A stretch of DNA of 64,000 nucleotides from Desulfuromonas thiophila (GCF_900101955.1 NZ_FNAQ01000009.1:1-64000), one strand, 5' to 3'. Numbered from the stretch's first letter, positions 52,968-62,709 are shown. Translations and numbers: made by a program. The notes: a model not told the origin generated them from the letters alone.

Positions 52968-53792
52968 ATGACACTGCTGTGTGGCCAGACGCTGTTGCTC
53001 TTTGGTCTGCTGGGTTCGTTGGCCGGCCTGTTGGCCGGCCTGCTGGGAATCGGCGGGGGCATCATTCTGGTGCCGCTGTTCCTGTGGGTCTTCAACGCGC
53101 TGAACTACGCGCCTGAGCTGGTGGTACATCTGGCTTTTGGCACCAGTCTCTGTGTGATCCTGCCGTCGGCGCTGGGCAGCGCCCTGGGCCACCGGCAACG
53201 GGGCAATCTTGAGCTGCAGCAGGTGCGGCCGCTGGCACTGGGTGGTCTGATCGGCGCCTTGCTTGGCGCTGCCCTGGCGGTGCGGCTGCCGGCGGCGGGG
53301 CTCAAGGGCGCGTTTGGCCTGATGCAGATGCTGGCGGCACTGCAGATGTTGCTGGGTTCGGCTCGGCCGCGACCGGCGGGCATGGGTTCGGCAGCCTCCG
53401 GTCCGTTGCTGGCCATCGGCTGCGGCGGCGGACTGTTCGCCGCCTTCTTCGGTGCCGGTGGCGGTTTTGTGCTGGTGCCGCTGATGTTGCTGGTGCTGCG
53501 GATGCCAATCCATCTGGCGGTCGGCAATTCCAGTGCCCTGATCGTGGTGTCGGCCCTGTTTGGCACCCTGTCTTACCTCTATCACGGCTGGCAGGTTGCC
53601 GGCCTGCCGCCGGGCTGTGTCGGTTATGTCCATTGGCAGGCGGCGGCGCTGGTGATACCCTTTACCCTGCTGTTTGCCAATCTGGGCGTGCGCTTGGCGA
53701 CGCGCTTCAGCCAGCAACGGCTGGTGCGGTTGTTTGCCCTGCTGTTGCTGCTGATCGGGGGGCAGATGCTGGTGGAAGTGATCGCTGGCTGA
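52968..53792 (+). CDS. TSUP (TauE/SafE) family permease
   Basis: A 274-residue protein with about eight helices in two homologous halves. The repeated Gly-rich motifs GLLAGLLGIGGGIILVPLFL and GLFAAFFGAGGGFVLVPLML are diagnostic, as is AVGNSSALIV. Family members export or import sulfonates, sulfite or organosulfur anions; the substrate is unknown. GAGGAA precedes the ATG. It begins 13 bases after the tRNA terminator. Confidence 0.9.
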   Translation: MTLLCGQTLLLFGLLGSLAGLLAGLLGIGGGIILVPLFLWVFNALNYAPELVVHLAFGTSLCVILPSALGSALGHRQRGNLELQQVRPLALGGLIGALLGAALAVRLPAAGLKGAFGLMQMLAALQMLLGSARPRPAGMGSAASGPLLAIGCGGGLFAAFFGAGGGFVLVPLMLLVLRMPIHLAVGNSSALIVVSALFGTLSYLYHGWQVAGLPPGCVGYVHWQAAALVIPFTLLFANLGVRLATRFSQQRLVRLFALLLLLIGGQMLVEVIAG

Positions 53793-53857
53793 TTGACTTG
53801 CTCCGGTACGTTGGTTTCGTCACGACCGCACTGCCCGCCGCCGTCAGGAGGGATGCC

Positions 53858-54670
53858 ATGCCACAGGTGCGTCAGGCGCTGGTCGCCGGTTCGTTTTATC
53901 CCGCTGAACCTTACAGGCTGCAGGCCTGGCTGCAACAGCAGCTGGCTGTGCCATCCTCAAGTGCCGCACCGGCCCTGGGCCTGGTGGTGCCCCACGCCGG
54001 CTATGTCTATTCCGGTGCCATTGCCGCGGCGGCCTTTGCCCAGGTTGCTGTGCCGCCGGTTGTGGTGCTGCTGGGGCCGAATCATCGGGGGCAGGGCGCT
54101 CCCGCGGCCCTTTATGATCAAGGAGGCTGGCAGACACCTCTGGGGCCGGTGGCTGTTGATGAGGCCCTGGCGGCTGCGGTGCTGGCTGAGGTGCCGGGGG
54201 TGGCGGCCGATCCCGCTGCCCATGCCGGCGAACACAGCCTGGAGGTGATGCTGCCCTTTCTGCAGTGGCTACGGCCCGATGTGCGCATTGTGCCGTTGAT
54301 GCTGCAGGCCTGGTCTCTGGCAGATCTGCTCACCATGGGGCAGGCGTTGGCCAGTCTGCTACAGCGCTGGCCGCAGCCATCACTGTTGCTGGCCAGCAGC
54401 GATATGAGCCATTATGTAACGGCGACTGCCGCCAGGGCACAGGATCTGCCGGTGGTCGAACGCTTGCTGGCGCTGGACGCCGCCGGACTTTACCGGCAGG
54501 TGCATCAGGCGCGGGTGAGCATGTGCGGTGTCTATCCGGTGACGCTGCTGCTGGCGACACTGGCGGGTCTTGGCTGCCGTGGCGGTGAGCTGGTCCGTTA
54601 CGGTCATTCTGGTGAGGTCACCGGCGACGAGGGTTCGGTGGTGGCCTATGTCAGTGCCCTGTTTCGCTGA
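53858..54670 (+). CDS. amrB: AmmeMemoRadiSam system protein B (MEMO1 family)
   Basis: A 270-residue MEMO1 homologue: RQALVAGSFYPAEP, LGLVVPHAGYVYSGAIAAAAF, VVLLGPNHRG, HAGEHSLEVMLPFLQWL, LLLASSDMSHYVTATAARAQD and MCGVYPVTLLLATL. The conserved His/Asp/Cys of the dioxygenase-like metal pocket are present. The biochemical role of the bacterial protein is unsettled; usual partners AmrA and a radical SAM protein are not adjacent. AGGAGG six bases upstream fixes the start at 53858; the longer frame overlaps the permease. Confidence 0.92.
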   Translation: MPQVRQALVAGSFYPAEPYRLQAWLQQQLAVPSSSAAPALGLVVPHAGYVYSGAIAAAAFAQVAVPPVVVLLGPNHRGQGAPAALYDQGGWQTPLGPVAVDEALAAAVLAEVPGVAADPAAHAGEHSLEVMLPFLQWLRPDVRIVPLMLQAWSLADLLTMGQALASLLQRWPQPSLLLASSDMSHYVTATAARAQDLPVVERLLALDAAGLYRQVHQARVSMCGVYPVTLLLATLAGLGCRGGELVRYGHSGEVTGDEGSVVAYVSALFR

Positions 54671-54740
54671 CAGGGCCTTTGGTTTCAGTGGGTTGTCGTC
54701 ATTTTCGTGAAATTGTCTCAGGTTTTTCCGAAGGGGGAAT

Positions 54741-56144
54741 ATGTCTGACTTGCGTGTGCGTTTCGCACCGAGCCCGACGGGCTATCTGCATATCGGTGGT
54801 GCCCGTACGGCACTGTTCAACTATTTGCTGGCCCGCCAGTGTGGCGGCACCTTTGTGCTGCGAATCGAGGATACCGATGTCGAGCGTTCGACCCAGGAAT
54901 CCGTCGATGCCATTTTGCAGGCCATGGACTGGCTGGGGCTGGATTACGATGAAGGTCCCTATTACCAGTCAGGGCGATTTGATCTGTATCGCAGCAAGAT
55001 TGAGCAGCTGCTGCGCGAGGGCAAGGCTTACAAATGCTACTGCAGTTCGGAAGAGCTCGATGCCAAACGCGAGGCGGCGCTGGCCAGTGGTGGCAAGCCT
55101 CAGTATGACGGCACCTGCCGTGATCTGTCACAGGAGCGGCCCGACCAGCCCTATGTGGTGCGCTTTCGGTCGCAGCGCGACGGTGTGACCGCCTTTGATG
55201 ATGCCATCAAGGGTCATATCTGTTTCAGTAACGCCGAACTGGATGACATGATCATTCAGCGCAGCGACGGCACGCCGACCTATAACTTTGTGGTGGTGGT
55301 CGATGATGCCGAAATGGGCATGACGCTGGTTATTCGCGGTGACGATCATGTCAACAACACCCCGCGCCAGATCCAGATCTATCAGGCGCTGGGCTACGCG
55401 GTGCCGCAGTTTGCCCATGTGCCGATGATTCTCGGGGCTGATAAAAAACGGTTGTCCAAACGCCATGGCGCCACCTCGGTGATGGCCTACCGTGAGCTGG
55501 GCTTTCTGCCCGAGGCGCTGGTGAATTACCTGGTGCGGCTGGGCTGGTCCCATGGCGACGAGGAGATTTTTTCCAAGGACGAGCTGATTGCCAAGTTTGG
55601 TATCGCCCAGGTCGGCCGTTCGGCCAGCGTGTTCAACCCGGACAAGCTGCTGTGGCTCAATGAGCATTACATCAAAACCGGCGATTCTCAGCGTCTTGGT
55701 GCTCTGTTGCGGGAATATCTGACCGCCCAGGGCATTGACAGCCATGCCGGCCCTGATGCCGCTGCCGTAGTCCGTACCCTGCAGGATCGCAGCCGCACGC
55801 TGGTGGAGATGGCGGAAAAAGCCGCGTTCTATTATCTGCCGGAACCGCTTTACGATGAGGCGGCTCAGAAGAAGTTTCTCACCGCTGCTCAGCGGCCCCT
55901 GTTGCAGGCCCTGCGTGAAGCCCTGGCGGTGTGTTCTTTTGATGCGACCGGTATCGAAGGCGCCTTTCAACAGGTGGTGCAGCAGGCGGGGGTCAAGTTC
56001 GGTCAGTTGGGCCAGCCGGCGCGGGTGGCCCTGTCTGGTTCCACCAGTGCGCCCGGTATTCAGGAGGTGGTGCAGGTGCTGGGCCGTGAACGTTGTCTGC
56101 AGCGGCTCGATCAGGTGTTGCAACGGTTCTGCAGCGCAGCCTGA
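54741..56144 (+). CDS. gltX: Glutamate--tRNA ligase
   Basis: A 467-residue class I synthetase. [21 protein letters not shown] holds the HIGH-type motif (HIGG) and [13 protein letters not shown] the KMSKS-type motif (KRLSKRH). [29 protein letters not shown] and [18 protein letters not shown] are conserved. A C-terminal anticodon-binding domain follows. GAAGGGGG precedes the ATG. Two hairpins follow the gene. Confidence 0.97.
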   Translation: MSDLRVRFAPSPTGYLHIGGARTALFNYLLARQCGGTFVLRIEDTDVERSTQESVDAILQAMDWLGLDYDEGPYYQSGRFDLYRSKIEQLLREGKAYKCYCSSEELDAKREAALASGGKPQYDGTCRDLSQERPDQPYVVRFRSQRDGVTAFDDAIKGHICFSNAELDDMIIQRSDGTPTYNFVVVVDDAEMGMTLVIRGDDHVNNTPRQIQIYQALGYAVPQFAHVPMILGADKKRLSKRHGATSVMAYRELGFLPEALVNYLVRLGWSHGDEEIFSKDELIAKFGIAQVGRSASVFNPDKLLWLNEHYIKTGDSQRLGALLREYLTAQGIDSHAGPDAAAVVRTLQDRSRTLVEMAEKAAFYYLPEPLYDEAAQKKFLTAAQRPLLQALREALAVCSFDATGIEGAFQQVVQQAGVKFGQLGQPARVALSGSTSAPGIQEVVQVLGRERCLQRLDQVLQRFCSAA

Positions 56145-56156
56145 TGGCGGCGTAAA

Positions 56157-56181
56157 ACCGCAGCAGCCGTGGTGCTGCGGT
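56157..56181 (+). terminator. Hairpin just after gltX
   Basis: ACCGCAGCA / TGCTGCGGT is a perfect 9-bp stem without a T tract; possibly a processing or stability hairpin upstream of the true terminator at 56259. Confidence 0.45.
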
Positions 56182-56258
56182 CAGCGTCCCTTTGTTCCGC
56201 TGGCGTTTGCAATCCTTCGCCAGGCGCCCGTCCGCGCCGGCATTATAGCGTTTGTTTC

Positions 56259-56285
56259 AAGCCACCGCTTGCCGGTGGCTTTTTT
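56259..56285 (+). terminator. Rho-independent terminator of gltX
   Basis: AAGCCACCG / CGGTGGCTT stem, five-base loop, followed by a T tract to 56285. Confidence 0.9.
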
Positions 56286-56401
56286 CTTGGCATGCTGCTG
56301 GAAAGCTTTGAGTTCTCTTGGCCCTGACTCTATAATCAAGGCCGTTCCTTTCATTGGTATGCAGACGGTTGTTGTGTGCCGGCGGATACAGGGAGACGCC
56401 A

Positions 56402-59131
56402 GTGTTCCAGGGTTTGGTCAAAACACGCATTACCACCATGAATCTGTTGTCGGCGTTGCTCATGACCCTGTTCCTGGCTGCCAGCATAGGCTATTTCCTG
56501 CTGCTCAAGCCGCTGCAGGAACGGGAGAAGAGTCTGGCCGAAGCGAGGCGGATGCATGTAGAGCAGCAGCAGGCGTTGATCCGCGATAACGTGCTGACCG
56601 CCATCGACATGATTGATTTTATTGTCGCTACCACCCGCCGCGATGTGCAGCGCACCCTGGAGGACCGCCTGCTGCGCCTGTGCAGTCTGGCGGAACTGCT
56701 GCAGCGGCAGGGCTATGATCCGCAGCAGCGGCTGCAGGTGGTGGTTTCGCAGTTGCAGCGGATGGACTGGTCGCAGCCTGAGCTGTGGTTCGGGCTGTTC
56801 GCCGCCGATGGCCAGCCGCTGTTCGAGCCGACAGCCGCCCCGCCGGCAGTCGATGAGGTGAAGATCCTGGCGGGGCTGTCCGATCTGCCTCCTGCCCAGG
56901 TCCGTTTCTGGTCGCCCGAGGCAGCCCCCGACCTGCTGGCAGCGGTGCATATCCACGATCTTTCAGCCACGCTGGTGTTACATATTCCAGCGGCGGAACT
57001 GCAGCGTCAGATCCAGCTCCAGGTGTTTTCCTATCTCAGTCGCCAGCGTTTTGGCGACAACGATTACGGCTATTACTTTGTCATCGGGCCCCACAACCGG
57101 CCGCTGATGGTGGCGACCTTTCAGCCGTCCTATCGGGCGGATGGCGGCAGCCTGCAGGTGCCGGCAGCCTACAACCAACTGCTGGAGGATTTTCGCCGGC
57201 TGGTTCAGCGGCAAGGGGCTGGCTATCATCGTTACCGGTACGACAATCCGGCGCGTGGCAACGCGCTTGAAGAGAAGATCGCCTTTGTCGCCCCCTATGC
57301 CGAGCTTGACTGGATTGTTGGCAGTGGTTTCTATCTGAGTGATCTGGAGACGGGCTTTCGTGCCATTGAGCAGCAGGTGCTGCGCCAAAAGCGCGATACC
57401 CTTGTTACCGGCGTGGTACTGTTGAGTCTCAACCTGCTGTTTTCACTGGCGGTAGCCCTGTGGCTGAACCGTCATATCCGTCACTTGGAGCAGCAGCAGC
57501 AGGCCCGGCTCCACGAGCTGGAGCAGTACAAGAAGCTGCTAGATCTGTCCTGTCTGGTTTCGAAAGGTGACCTGGAGGGCCGCATCACCTATGCCAATGA
57601 GGCGTTTCAGCAGGTGAGTGGCTATCGCCTGGAGGAGATGCTGGGACAACCCCACAGCCTCTTCCGCCACCCCGCCATGCCACGGGCGGTTTTCAAAAAT
57701 CTGTGGGAAACGATTCAGGCCGGTCGGGTCTGGCGTGGCAGCTCGAAGAATCGCGCCAAGGACGGTCACGATTTTTACACCCAGCAGGTGATCATGCCCA
57801 TCACCGACCGTGATGGCCATATCCTTGAATATATTGCCGCCCGTTATGACATCACGGAATTGCTGCAGAAACGCGAACAGCTTAACCTGGCCTTTTCCAC
57901 CGATACCCTGACGGCGCTGGGCAGCCGCTTCAAGCTGATGAAGGATATCAACGCCTTGACCGGGCCGGCCTGTCTGGCGCTGATCGATATCAACAATTTC
58001 CATGGCATCAACAAGCTTTACGGCACCGAAGGGGGCGACCGGGCGCTGGTTTATCTGAGCAAGGTTCTGTCGAGAACCTTTGCCGGCGAACAGCTGAGCC
58101 TTTACCGCCTTAACGCCGATATCTTCGCCATTCTGGCGGGTCACGAGCGGCCGCTGGAACAGGAGCTGCGCCGTTTTCTGGCGGACTTTCCGACGGAACC
58201 CTTCCATGTGGATGCTGCCGGCCATCAGCCGGTGCCTCTGGCCCTGACCGTTGGACTGGCCTGTGCGGATGAAAATCTGCTTACCTGTGCCGATATCGCC
58301 TGGAAACAGGCCAAACGCAACAATCTGGTGCTGGCGCTGTACGACCCGGCCAGCGCCGACCGTGACGAATATCACGAAAAGATGTTCTGGATTGATGCTG
58401 TGCGCCAGGCCCTCAGCGAGGGCCGTATCCTGGCCTATTTTCAGCCCATCGTTTCCCTTGCCGATGGTTCGGTGGCCAAGTTCGAAACCCTGATGCGACT
58501 GCAGCGTGAAGACGGCAGTATCGTGGCACCTGGCGCCTTTTTGCCGGTGCTGCAACAGACTCCATATTATGTCTACCTGACCCACGCCATCATCGAGCAG
58601 GCCTGCAGCACCTTCAAGGACCGGCCCTGTCCGTTTGCCATCAACTTCAGCGTTGACGACCTGTTGCGCAAGGAAACCGTGCAACTGCTGATCGACACGG
58701 CGCAGCGCTACGGCGTGATGGAGCGGTTGGTGCTGGAGGTGGTGGAAACCGAAAATATCCAGAACTACGATCAGGCGCTGGCCACCCTGGCCGAGCTCAA
58801 GGCCCGCGGTTGCCGGATATCGATTGACGATTTCGGAACCGGTTATTCCAATTTCAGCTATCTGACGCAGCTGCGCGCCGATATCATCAAGATCGATGGT
58901 TCGCTGATTCAGGCACTTGACAAGGATGCCGGCACACGCGAACTGGTGTCATCCATTGTCCGGTTCGCCCACAATGCCGGCATGCAGGTGGTGGCGGAAT
59001 TTGTTGACCGGCCCGAACTGGCGGCGATCGTCCGGCAGTTGGGCTGCGATTTCGCTCAGGGCTATTTGTACAGTCCGCCTGTGCCGGCGACGCAGATGCC
59101 CGACGGTTCCAGCTGCTGTCAGACCCCTTGA
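56402..59131 (+). CDS. Cache-PAS-GGDEF-EAL protein; probable c-di-GMP phosphodiesterase
   Basis: A 909-residue protein. Order: N-terminal helix, periplasmic Cache-type sensor (to about 325, with YGYYFVIGPHNRPL and LDWIVGSGFYLSDLE), second helix, PAS domain (about 380-490), GGDEF domain, EAL domain. The GGDEF signature is replaced by NADIF (571-575), so cyclase activity is not expected. The EAL domain is well kept: KFETLMRL (Glu695), FAINFSVDDLL, LEVVETENI, SIDDFGTGYSNFSYL (Asp809-Asp810), IIKIDGSLI, AEFVDRPE. The GTG at 56402 has AGGGAGA upstream. A complete copy of the dispersed repeat begins 20 bp after the stop. Confidence 0.9.
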   Translation: MFQGLVKTRITTMNLLSALLMTLFLAASIGYFLLLKPLQEREKSLAEARRMHVEQQQALIRDNVLTAIDMIDFIVATTRRDVQRTLEDRLLRLCSLAELLQRQGYDPQQRLQVVVSQLQRMDWSQPELWFGLFAADGQPLFEPTAAPPAVDEVKILAGLSDLPPAQVRFWSPEAAPDLLAAVHIHDLSATLVLHIPAAELQRQIQLQVFSYLSRQRFGDNDYGYYFVIGPHNRPLMVATFQPSYRADGGSLQVPAAYNQLLEDFRRLVQRQGAGYHRYRYDNPARGNALEEKIAFVAPYAELDWIVGSGFYLSDLETGFRAIEQQVLRQKRDTLVTGVVLLSLNLLFSLAVALWLNRHIRHLEQQQQARLHELEQYKKLLDLSCLVSKGDLEGRITYANEAFQQVSGYRLEEMLGQPHSLFRHPAMPRAVFKNLWETIQAGRVWRGSSKNRAKDGHDFYTQQVIMPITDRDGHILEYIAARYDITELLQKREQLNLAFSTDTLTALGSRFKLMKDINALTGPACLALIDINNFHGINKLYGTEGGDRALVYLSKVLSRTFAGEQLSLYRLNADIFAILAGHERPLEQELRRFLADFPTEPFHVDAAGHQPVPLALTVGLACADENLLTCADIAWKQAKRNNLVLALYDPASADRDEYHEKMFWIDAVRQALSEGRILAYFQPIVSLADGSVAKFETLMRLQREDGSIVAPGAFLPVLQQTPYYVYLTHAIIEQACSTFKDRPCPFAINFSVDDLLRKETVQLLIDTAQRYGVMERLVLEVVETENIQNYDQALATLAELKARGCRISIDDFGTGYSNFSYLTQLRADIIKIDGSLIQALDKDAGTRELVSSIVRFAHNAGMQVVAEFVDRPELAAIVRQLGCDFAQGYLYSPPVPATQMPDGSSCCQTP

Positions 59132-59151
59132 GCCTGTTTAAACCGTTTCAG

Positions 59152-59302
59152 CAGGCTGTTGACAAACAGCCCGCTGAAACTATGGATGGGCGACCAAAAT
59201 GAATCATTGATTCGCATTGCATTGATTTTGTGAGCAAGACGCAAAGCGCACTTACGGCTTGCGTCGTTGAAAAGCCCTGGACGGAATCTTTTCAACATCC
59301 TG
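59152..59302. repeat. Dispersed hairpin-rich element, full copy B
   Basis: About 151 bp, collinear with 7506-7658. The ends are CAGGCTGTTG (left) and, read from the other strand, CAGGATGTTG (right). The first stem GGCTGTT/AACAGCC is unchanged. The last stem is GTTGAAAAG/CTTTTCAAC, shortened by one pair on both arms relative to copy A, a compensatory change. The right end directly abuts the nitroreductase stop codon. Confidence 0.8.
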
Positions 59303-59929
59303 TCAGTCATTGAGTTGGCAGGGACGGGTAAAGCGGTCACTGAAGCAGACGTCTTCCAGGGACAGTTGGCTGCCGCGCGGCCAGGGTTCACGGGTTTTTT
59401 TGCCGATAGCCACCATCAGGACGATGGCGTGGTCGGCTGGCAGTTCGATCAACTGGCCGACCGCCGTAAAATCGAAGCCGATCATCGGGCAGGAGTCGTA
59501 GCCCAAGGCCTTGGCGGCCAGCATCAGATTCTGGGCGGCCAGGGCACCGGAGCGTATGACCTCGTCCTGTTGCACCTGGGGCTTGTCGCGGTAGTACTGG
59601 TCGATAGCGGTCAGAATCTGTCCCTGCTGCGTCTCCGGCAGATGCGCCCAGTTCCGCTGGGGTTGGCGTTGCCAGGCGTTGCGGTCACCACAGATGACCA
59701 CCAGCAGCGCGGCATCGGTAATCTGTGGTTGGTCCCAGGCCAACTGGCGAACCTGTTGCCGTATGGCCGGGTCTTGCAAAAGAACAAAACGCCAGTGTTG
59801 CAGGTTGAAGGCGCTGGGGGCGAGCAGGGCGTTGTGCAGCAGACAGCGGGTTTCCTGCGGACTCATGCGGTGCTGCGGGTCGAAATGCTTGACCGACCGC
59901 CGCTGTTCGATAGCGCGAAAAACATCCAT
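59303..59929 (-). CDS. Nitroreductase family protein
   Basis: A 208-residue FMN-dependent nitroreductase-fold protein: MDVFRAIEQRRSVKHFDPQHRM (FMN-binding RRSVK), LLAPSAFNLQHWRFVLLQD, IRSGALAAQNLMLAAKALGYDSCPMIGFD and MVAIGKKTREPWPR. Electron donor NAD(P)H; physiological acceptor unknown. AAAGAGG precedes the ATG at 59929. It is transcribed divergently from the chemoreceptor and ends against the repeat element. Confidence 0.92.
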   Translation of the reverse strand: MDVFRAIEQRRSVKHFDPQHRMSPQETRCLLHNALLAPSAFNLQHWRFVLLQDPAIRQQVRQLAWDQPQITDAALLVVICGDRNAWQRQPQRNWAHLPETQQGQILTAIDQYYRDKPQVQQDEVIRSGALAAQNLMLAAKALGYDSCPMIGFDFTAVGQLIELPADHAIVLMVAIGKKTREPWPRGSQLSLEDVCFSDRFTRPCQLND

Positions 59930-60174
59930 GGCCTCTTTCCCTTTTCTGAGCTGTAAAGTAAGATTAAAAGCTGAAGTCACATTGCAGCATAACAAAGCGG
60001 CAGTCGGCTTCAATCCTCCGCCGGGCTAAATTGTCTTTTTTTGGGGAGCTAAGCGCTGAAAATCCCGTCACTGTTCTGATTTTGATGTTTTTATTGGTCC
60101 GCTGGTCCCTGGTCATGAACGATTGTTTATTCTAACGTCACGTTCTACTTTCACGACAAGGAGAAAACCGGCTT

Positions 60175-61176
60175 ATGATTCGCATTCGTTCGATTCGTAC
60201 CAAGTTCCTCCTGCCCATCTTCGTTATCCTCATTGTCTCCTTCGGCGGCGGTATCGTTGCCCTGATACAGTCTGTCGAAGGGCTGATGGCCAATCAGATG
60301 GAGACCACTCGGCAGCTGAATCTGGCCGGCATTGAAGCCAATGCCGAGGCCAAGCGGACCGATATCTACGGCAACATCGACCGCATGGGCCATAAGGCCC
60401 TGGAATTGGCGGCCATGGCGGCCAGCGCGCCGGGGGTCGAGGCGGCCTATGCGCTGGCACTGTCGGGCAATCCCGCTGATGAAGCCGATGCCGCCGCCCA
60501 GGCTGGGCGCGACCGGTTACGCCAGCTGTTCCGGCCGCTGCTGACGGCCTACCAGCGCACGACTGGGCTGGACAATCTGCAGCTGCATTTTCATCTGCCC
60601 ACCGCCCGCAGTCTGGTGCGACTGTGGCGCGACGGCTGGCAGACCGAACGCGACGGCCGTAAGATCGATATTTCCGACGATCTCAGCGGCTTCCGTCAGG
60701 CCGTGGTGCAGATCAACCAACCGCCCCATGCCCCGATTCGCGGGATCGAGGTCGGGCGGGGCGGTTTTGCCATTCGCGGTATCGCGCCAGTTCAGGATGG
60801 TGCTGGCCAGCATCTGGGGTCGGTGGAAACCCTGCTGCCATTTGAAGCCCTGCTGAGTATTTCGCGTACGGCGGATAGTCAGTATTACGGCGTCTACATG
60901 ACCAGTGAGCTGCTGTCGGTGGCGACGGGGTTGAAAGATCAGAGTCGCTATCCCCAGGTGGACGGTGCCTTTGTGCTCTGTGCTGGGACCGACCGGGAAC
61001 TGTTGCAGCGCGAGGTTGATGGCGCCCTGTTGCGACAGGGCTTGCAGCAGCCGGTCAGCCAGCTGCGCGAGCGGGTACATTTGTCCGCCTTTCCATTGCT
61101 TGATTACAGTGGCGCACGGGTCGGTGTGATGGTGATGGTGCAGGATATCGGCCCTCAGTTGGCTACTCTGACGTAG
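60175..61176 (+). CDS. Chemoreceptor N-terminal part: dCache_3-type sensor, ends at an in-frame TAG
   Basis: 333 codons: one membrane helix (FLLPIFVILIVSFGGGIVAL) followed by a periplasmic sensor resembling the dCache_3 domain (LQLHFHLPTARSLVRLWRDG, DDLSGFRQAVVQIN, IRGIEVGRGGFAIRGIAPV, HLGSVETLLPFEAL). The frame stops at TAG (61174-61176) and resumes immediately in the same frame with the second helix, HAMP and signalling domain of a methyl-accepting chemotaxis protein. AAGGAG lies 11 bases before the ATG. On its own this is a membrane-anchored sensor without output; joined it would be a complete 740-codon receptor. Confidence 0.85.
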   Translation: MIRIRSIRTKFLLPIFVILIVSFGGGIVALIQSVEGLMANQMETTRQLNLAGIEANAEAKRTDIYGNIDRMGHKALELAAMAASAPGVEAAYALALSGNPADEADAAAQAGRDRLRQLFRPLLTAYQRTTGLDNLQLHFHLPTARSLVRLWRDGWQTERDGRKIDISDDLSGFRQAVVQINQPPHAPIRGIEVGRGGFAIRGIAPVQDGAGQHLGSVETLLPFEALLSISRTADSQYYGVYMTSELLSVATGLKDQSRYPQVDGAFVLCAGTDRELLQREVDGALLRQGLQQPVSQLRERVHLSAFPLLDYSGARVGVMVMVQDIGPQLATLT

Positions 61177-62397
61177 ATGGTCAACACCGCGAAACAGGCG
61201 CTTGTTGCCATGGAATGGCGTGCTGCTCTTGGCAGCCTGCTGGTTCTGGGGCTCATCGCTACCGTGGTACTGGTGCTGGTCAGCTATGTTACCCGACCGC
61301 TGATTCGTGCTGCCGCTGCAGCTCAGGCGGTGGCGGCCGGCGATCTGAGCCAGCGTCTGCGGTTGCAGCGTGACGATGAAATTGGCGATCTGGCCTTGGC
61401 GCTCGACCGGATGTCCGACAGTCTCAGTGACAAGGTGACCCTGGCCGGCAAGATTGCCGACGGTGATTTGAGCGTGTCGGTTCCTCTGGCATCGCCACAG
61501 GATCGCTTTGGCCAGGCGTTGCAGCACATGGTGGCCCAGTTGGGCAATCTGATCGGCGAGGTGCATGGCGCCAGCCGGCAGATTGTCACGGGCGCCAACC
61601 AGGTGTCCGATGTCAGTCAGGCCCTGTCCCAGGGCGCGACCGAGCAGGCGGCTTCGGTCGAGCAGATCAGCAGTTCCATGACGCAGATCGCCGGCCAGAC
61701 CCGTCGCAATGCCGATAATGCCCGTCAGGCCCGCCAGCTGTCGCAGCAGGCCACCAGTGCGGCGGTCGAGGGCGAGCGAAACATGAGCCAGATGATGACG
61801 GCGATGGAGGCCATTAATGCTGCCGGCCAGAACATCTCCAAGATTATCAAGGTGATTGACGAGATTGCTTTTCAGACCAATCTGCTGGCTCTCAACGCCG
61901 CCGTCGAGGCGGCGCGTGCGGGCCAGCATGGCAAGGGTTTCGCTGTGGTGGCTGAGGAGGTGCGCAATCTGGCGGCCCGCAGTGCCAAGGCGGCGCAGGA
62001 AACCGCCAGCCTGATCGAGGGTTCGGTGACCAAGGCAGAGCAGGGCATGCACACCAGTCGGTTGACGGCTGAATCCCTTGGCCAGATTGATGGTCATATC
62101 AAGGCCATGGCCGAGCTGATTGGTGAAATTGCTAATGCCGCCGATGAACAGGCCGAAGGCATCGGCCAGGTCAACATCGGCCTGAGCCAGATCGATCAGG
62201 TGACCCAGAAGAATACTGCCAGCGCCGAGGAAGGTGCGGCGGCGGCCGAGGAGCTCTCCAGTCAGGCCGAGCATCTGCTGGGTATGTTGCAGCGGTTCCG
62301 CACCCGTTCCGACGAGAGCCGGAAACCGCTGTCGCCGTTGTCGCCCGTCCGTCCGGCACTGCCAGCGGCAGGAGATGAGGATCTGTGGGGTGTCTGA
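61177..62397 (+). CDS. Chemoreceptor C-terminal part: TM2-HAMP-MCP signalling domain
   Basis: 406 codons from an ATG directly after the TAG that ends the sensor half, same frame. A membrane helix ([20 protein letters not shown]) leads to HAMP ([23 protein letters not shown]), a second HAMP-like segment, and the MCP coiled coil. The hairpin tip [27 protein letters not shown] is intact, so it could bind CheW/CheA. There is no ribosome site before the ATG; expression as a separate protein would need re-initiation at the TAGATG junction. Either a nonsense-mutated receptor, a split two-protein receptor, or a readthrough product. The C-terminus lacks an obvious methyl-esterase tether. Confidence 0.85.
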   Translation: MVNTAKQALVAMEWRAALGSLLVLGLIATVVLVLVSYVTRPLIRAAAAAQAVAAGDLSQRLRLQRDDEIGDLALALDRMSDSLSDKVTLAGKIADGDLSVSVPLASPQDRFGQALQHMVAQLGNLIGEVHGASRQIVTGANQVSDVSQALSQGATEQAASVEQISSSMTQIAGQTRRNADNARQARQLSQQATSAAVEGERNMSQMMTAMEAINAAGQNISKIIKVIDEIAFQTNLLALNAAVEAARAGQHGKGFAVVAEEVRNLAARSAKAAQETASLIEGSVTKAEQGMHTSRLTAESLGQIDGHIKAMAELIGEIANAADEQAEGIGQVNIGLSQIDQVTQKNTASAEEGAAAAEELSSQAEHLLGMLQRFRTRSDESRKPLSPLSPVRPALPAAGDEDLWGV

Positions 62398-62709
62398 CGC
62401 CTCTGGCGAGAGACGCTGGCGGGTGTGGTTGCTGGTGGTCTTAACGGCGCTGGAAGAACCATAAAAACCACTTGTGGAGCCCTTGGAAGGGTGGCCCTTC
62501 TTGCCCTTTTGCGGTGCCTGTGCTATGAAAGCGCAGCCTCGCCTGCTGATCCTGGGCGCAGGCGTTAAGCTGTTGCTTTTGCTGATATTGCCAGCGAATG
62601 TTGTCTGGCGCCTGCGGTGTCTGGCGCAGGCGGAACGGCTTGGCATTGGGTGGTTGCTGGCGCCCGCATGGCCGCTAACCAGGGACGACACAGGGGGGAA
62701 GAACAGCGG
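62398..62709. other. Intergenic region before the MBL-fold gene
   Basis: No gene is convincingly supported. An ORF starting at ATG 62524 (MKAQPRLLILGAG, a hydrophobic run) is open but overlaps the MBL-fold gene in another frame and turns Trp/Arg-rich, so it is treated as a shadow. Imperfect GGTGGT.../...ACCACC-like pairings near 62430-62475 might form a weak terminator for the chemoreceptor. Confidence 0.4.

Noticed and set aside
59225-59260. GEMM-type (cyclic dinucleotide) riboswitch suggested by a GACGCAAAGC word
   Set aside because: The word lies inside repeat copy B and differs in copy A; the rest of the riboswitch consensus is missing.
61174-61176. Pyrrolysine decoding of the TAG codon as the favoured explanation
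   Set aside because: No pyl genes are in the window and a simple CAG-to-TAG change explains it; kept only as one option.
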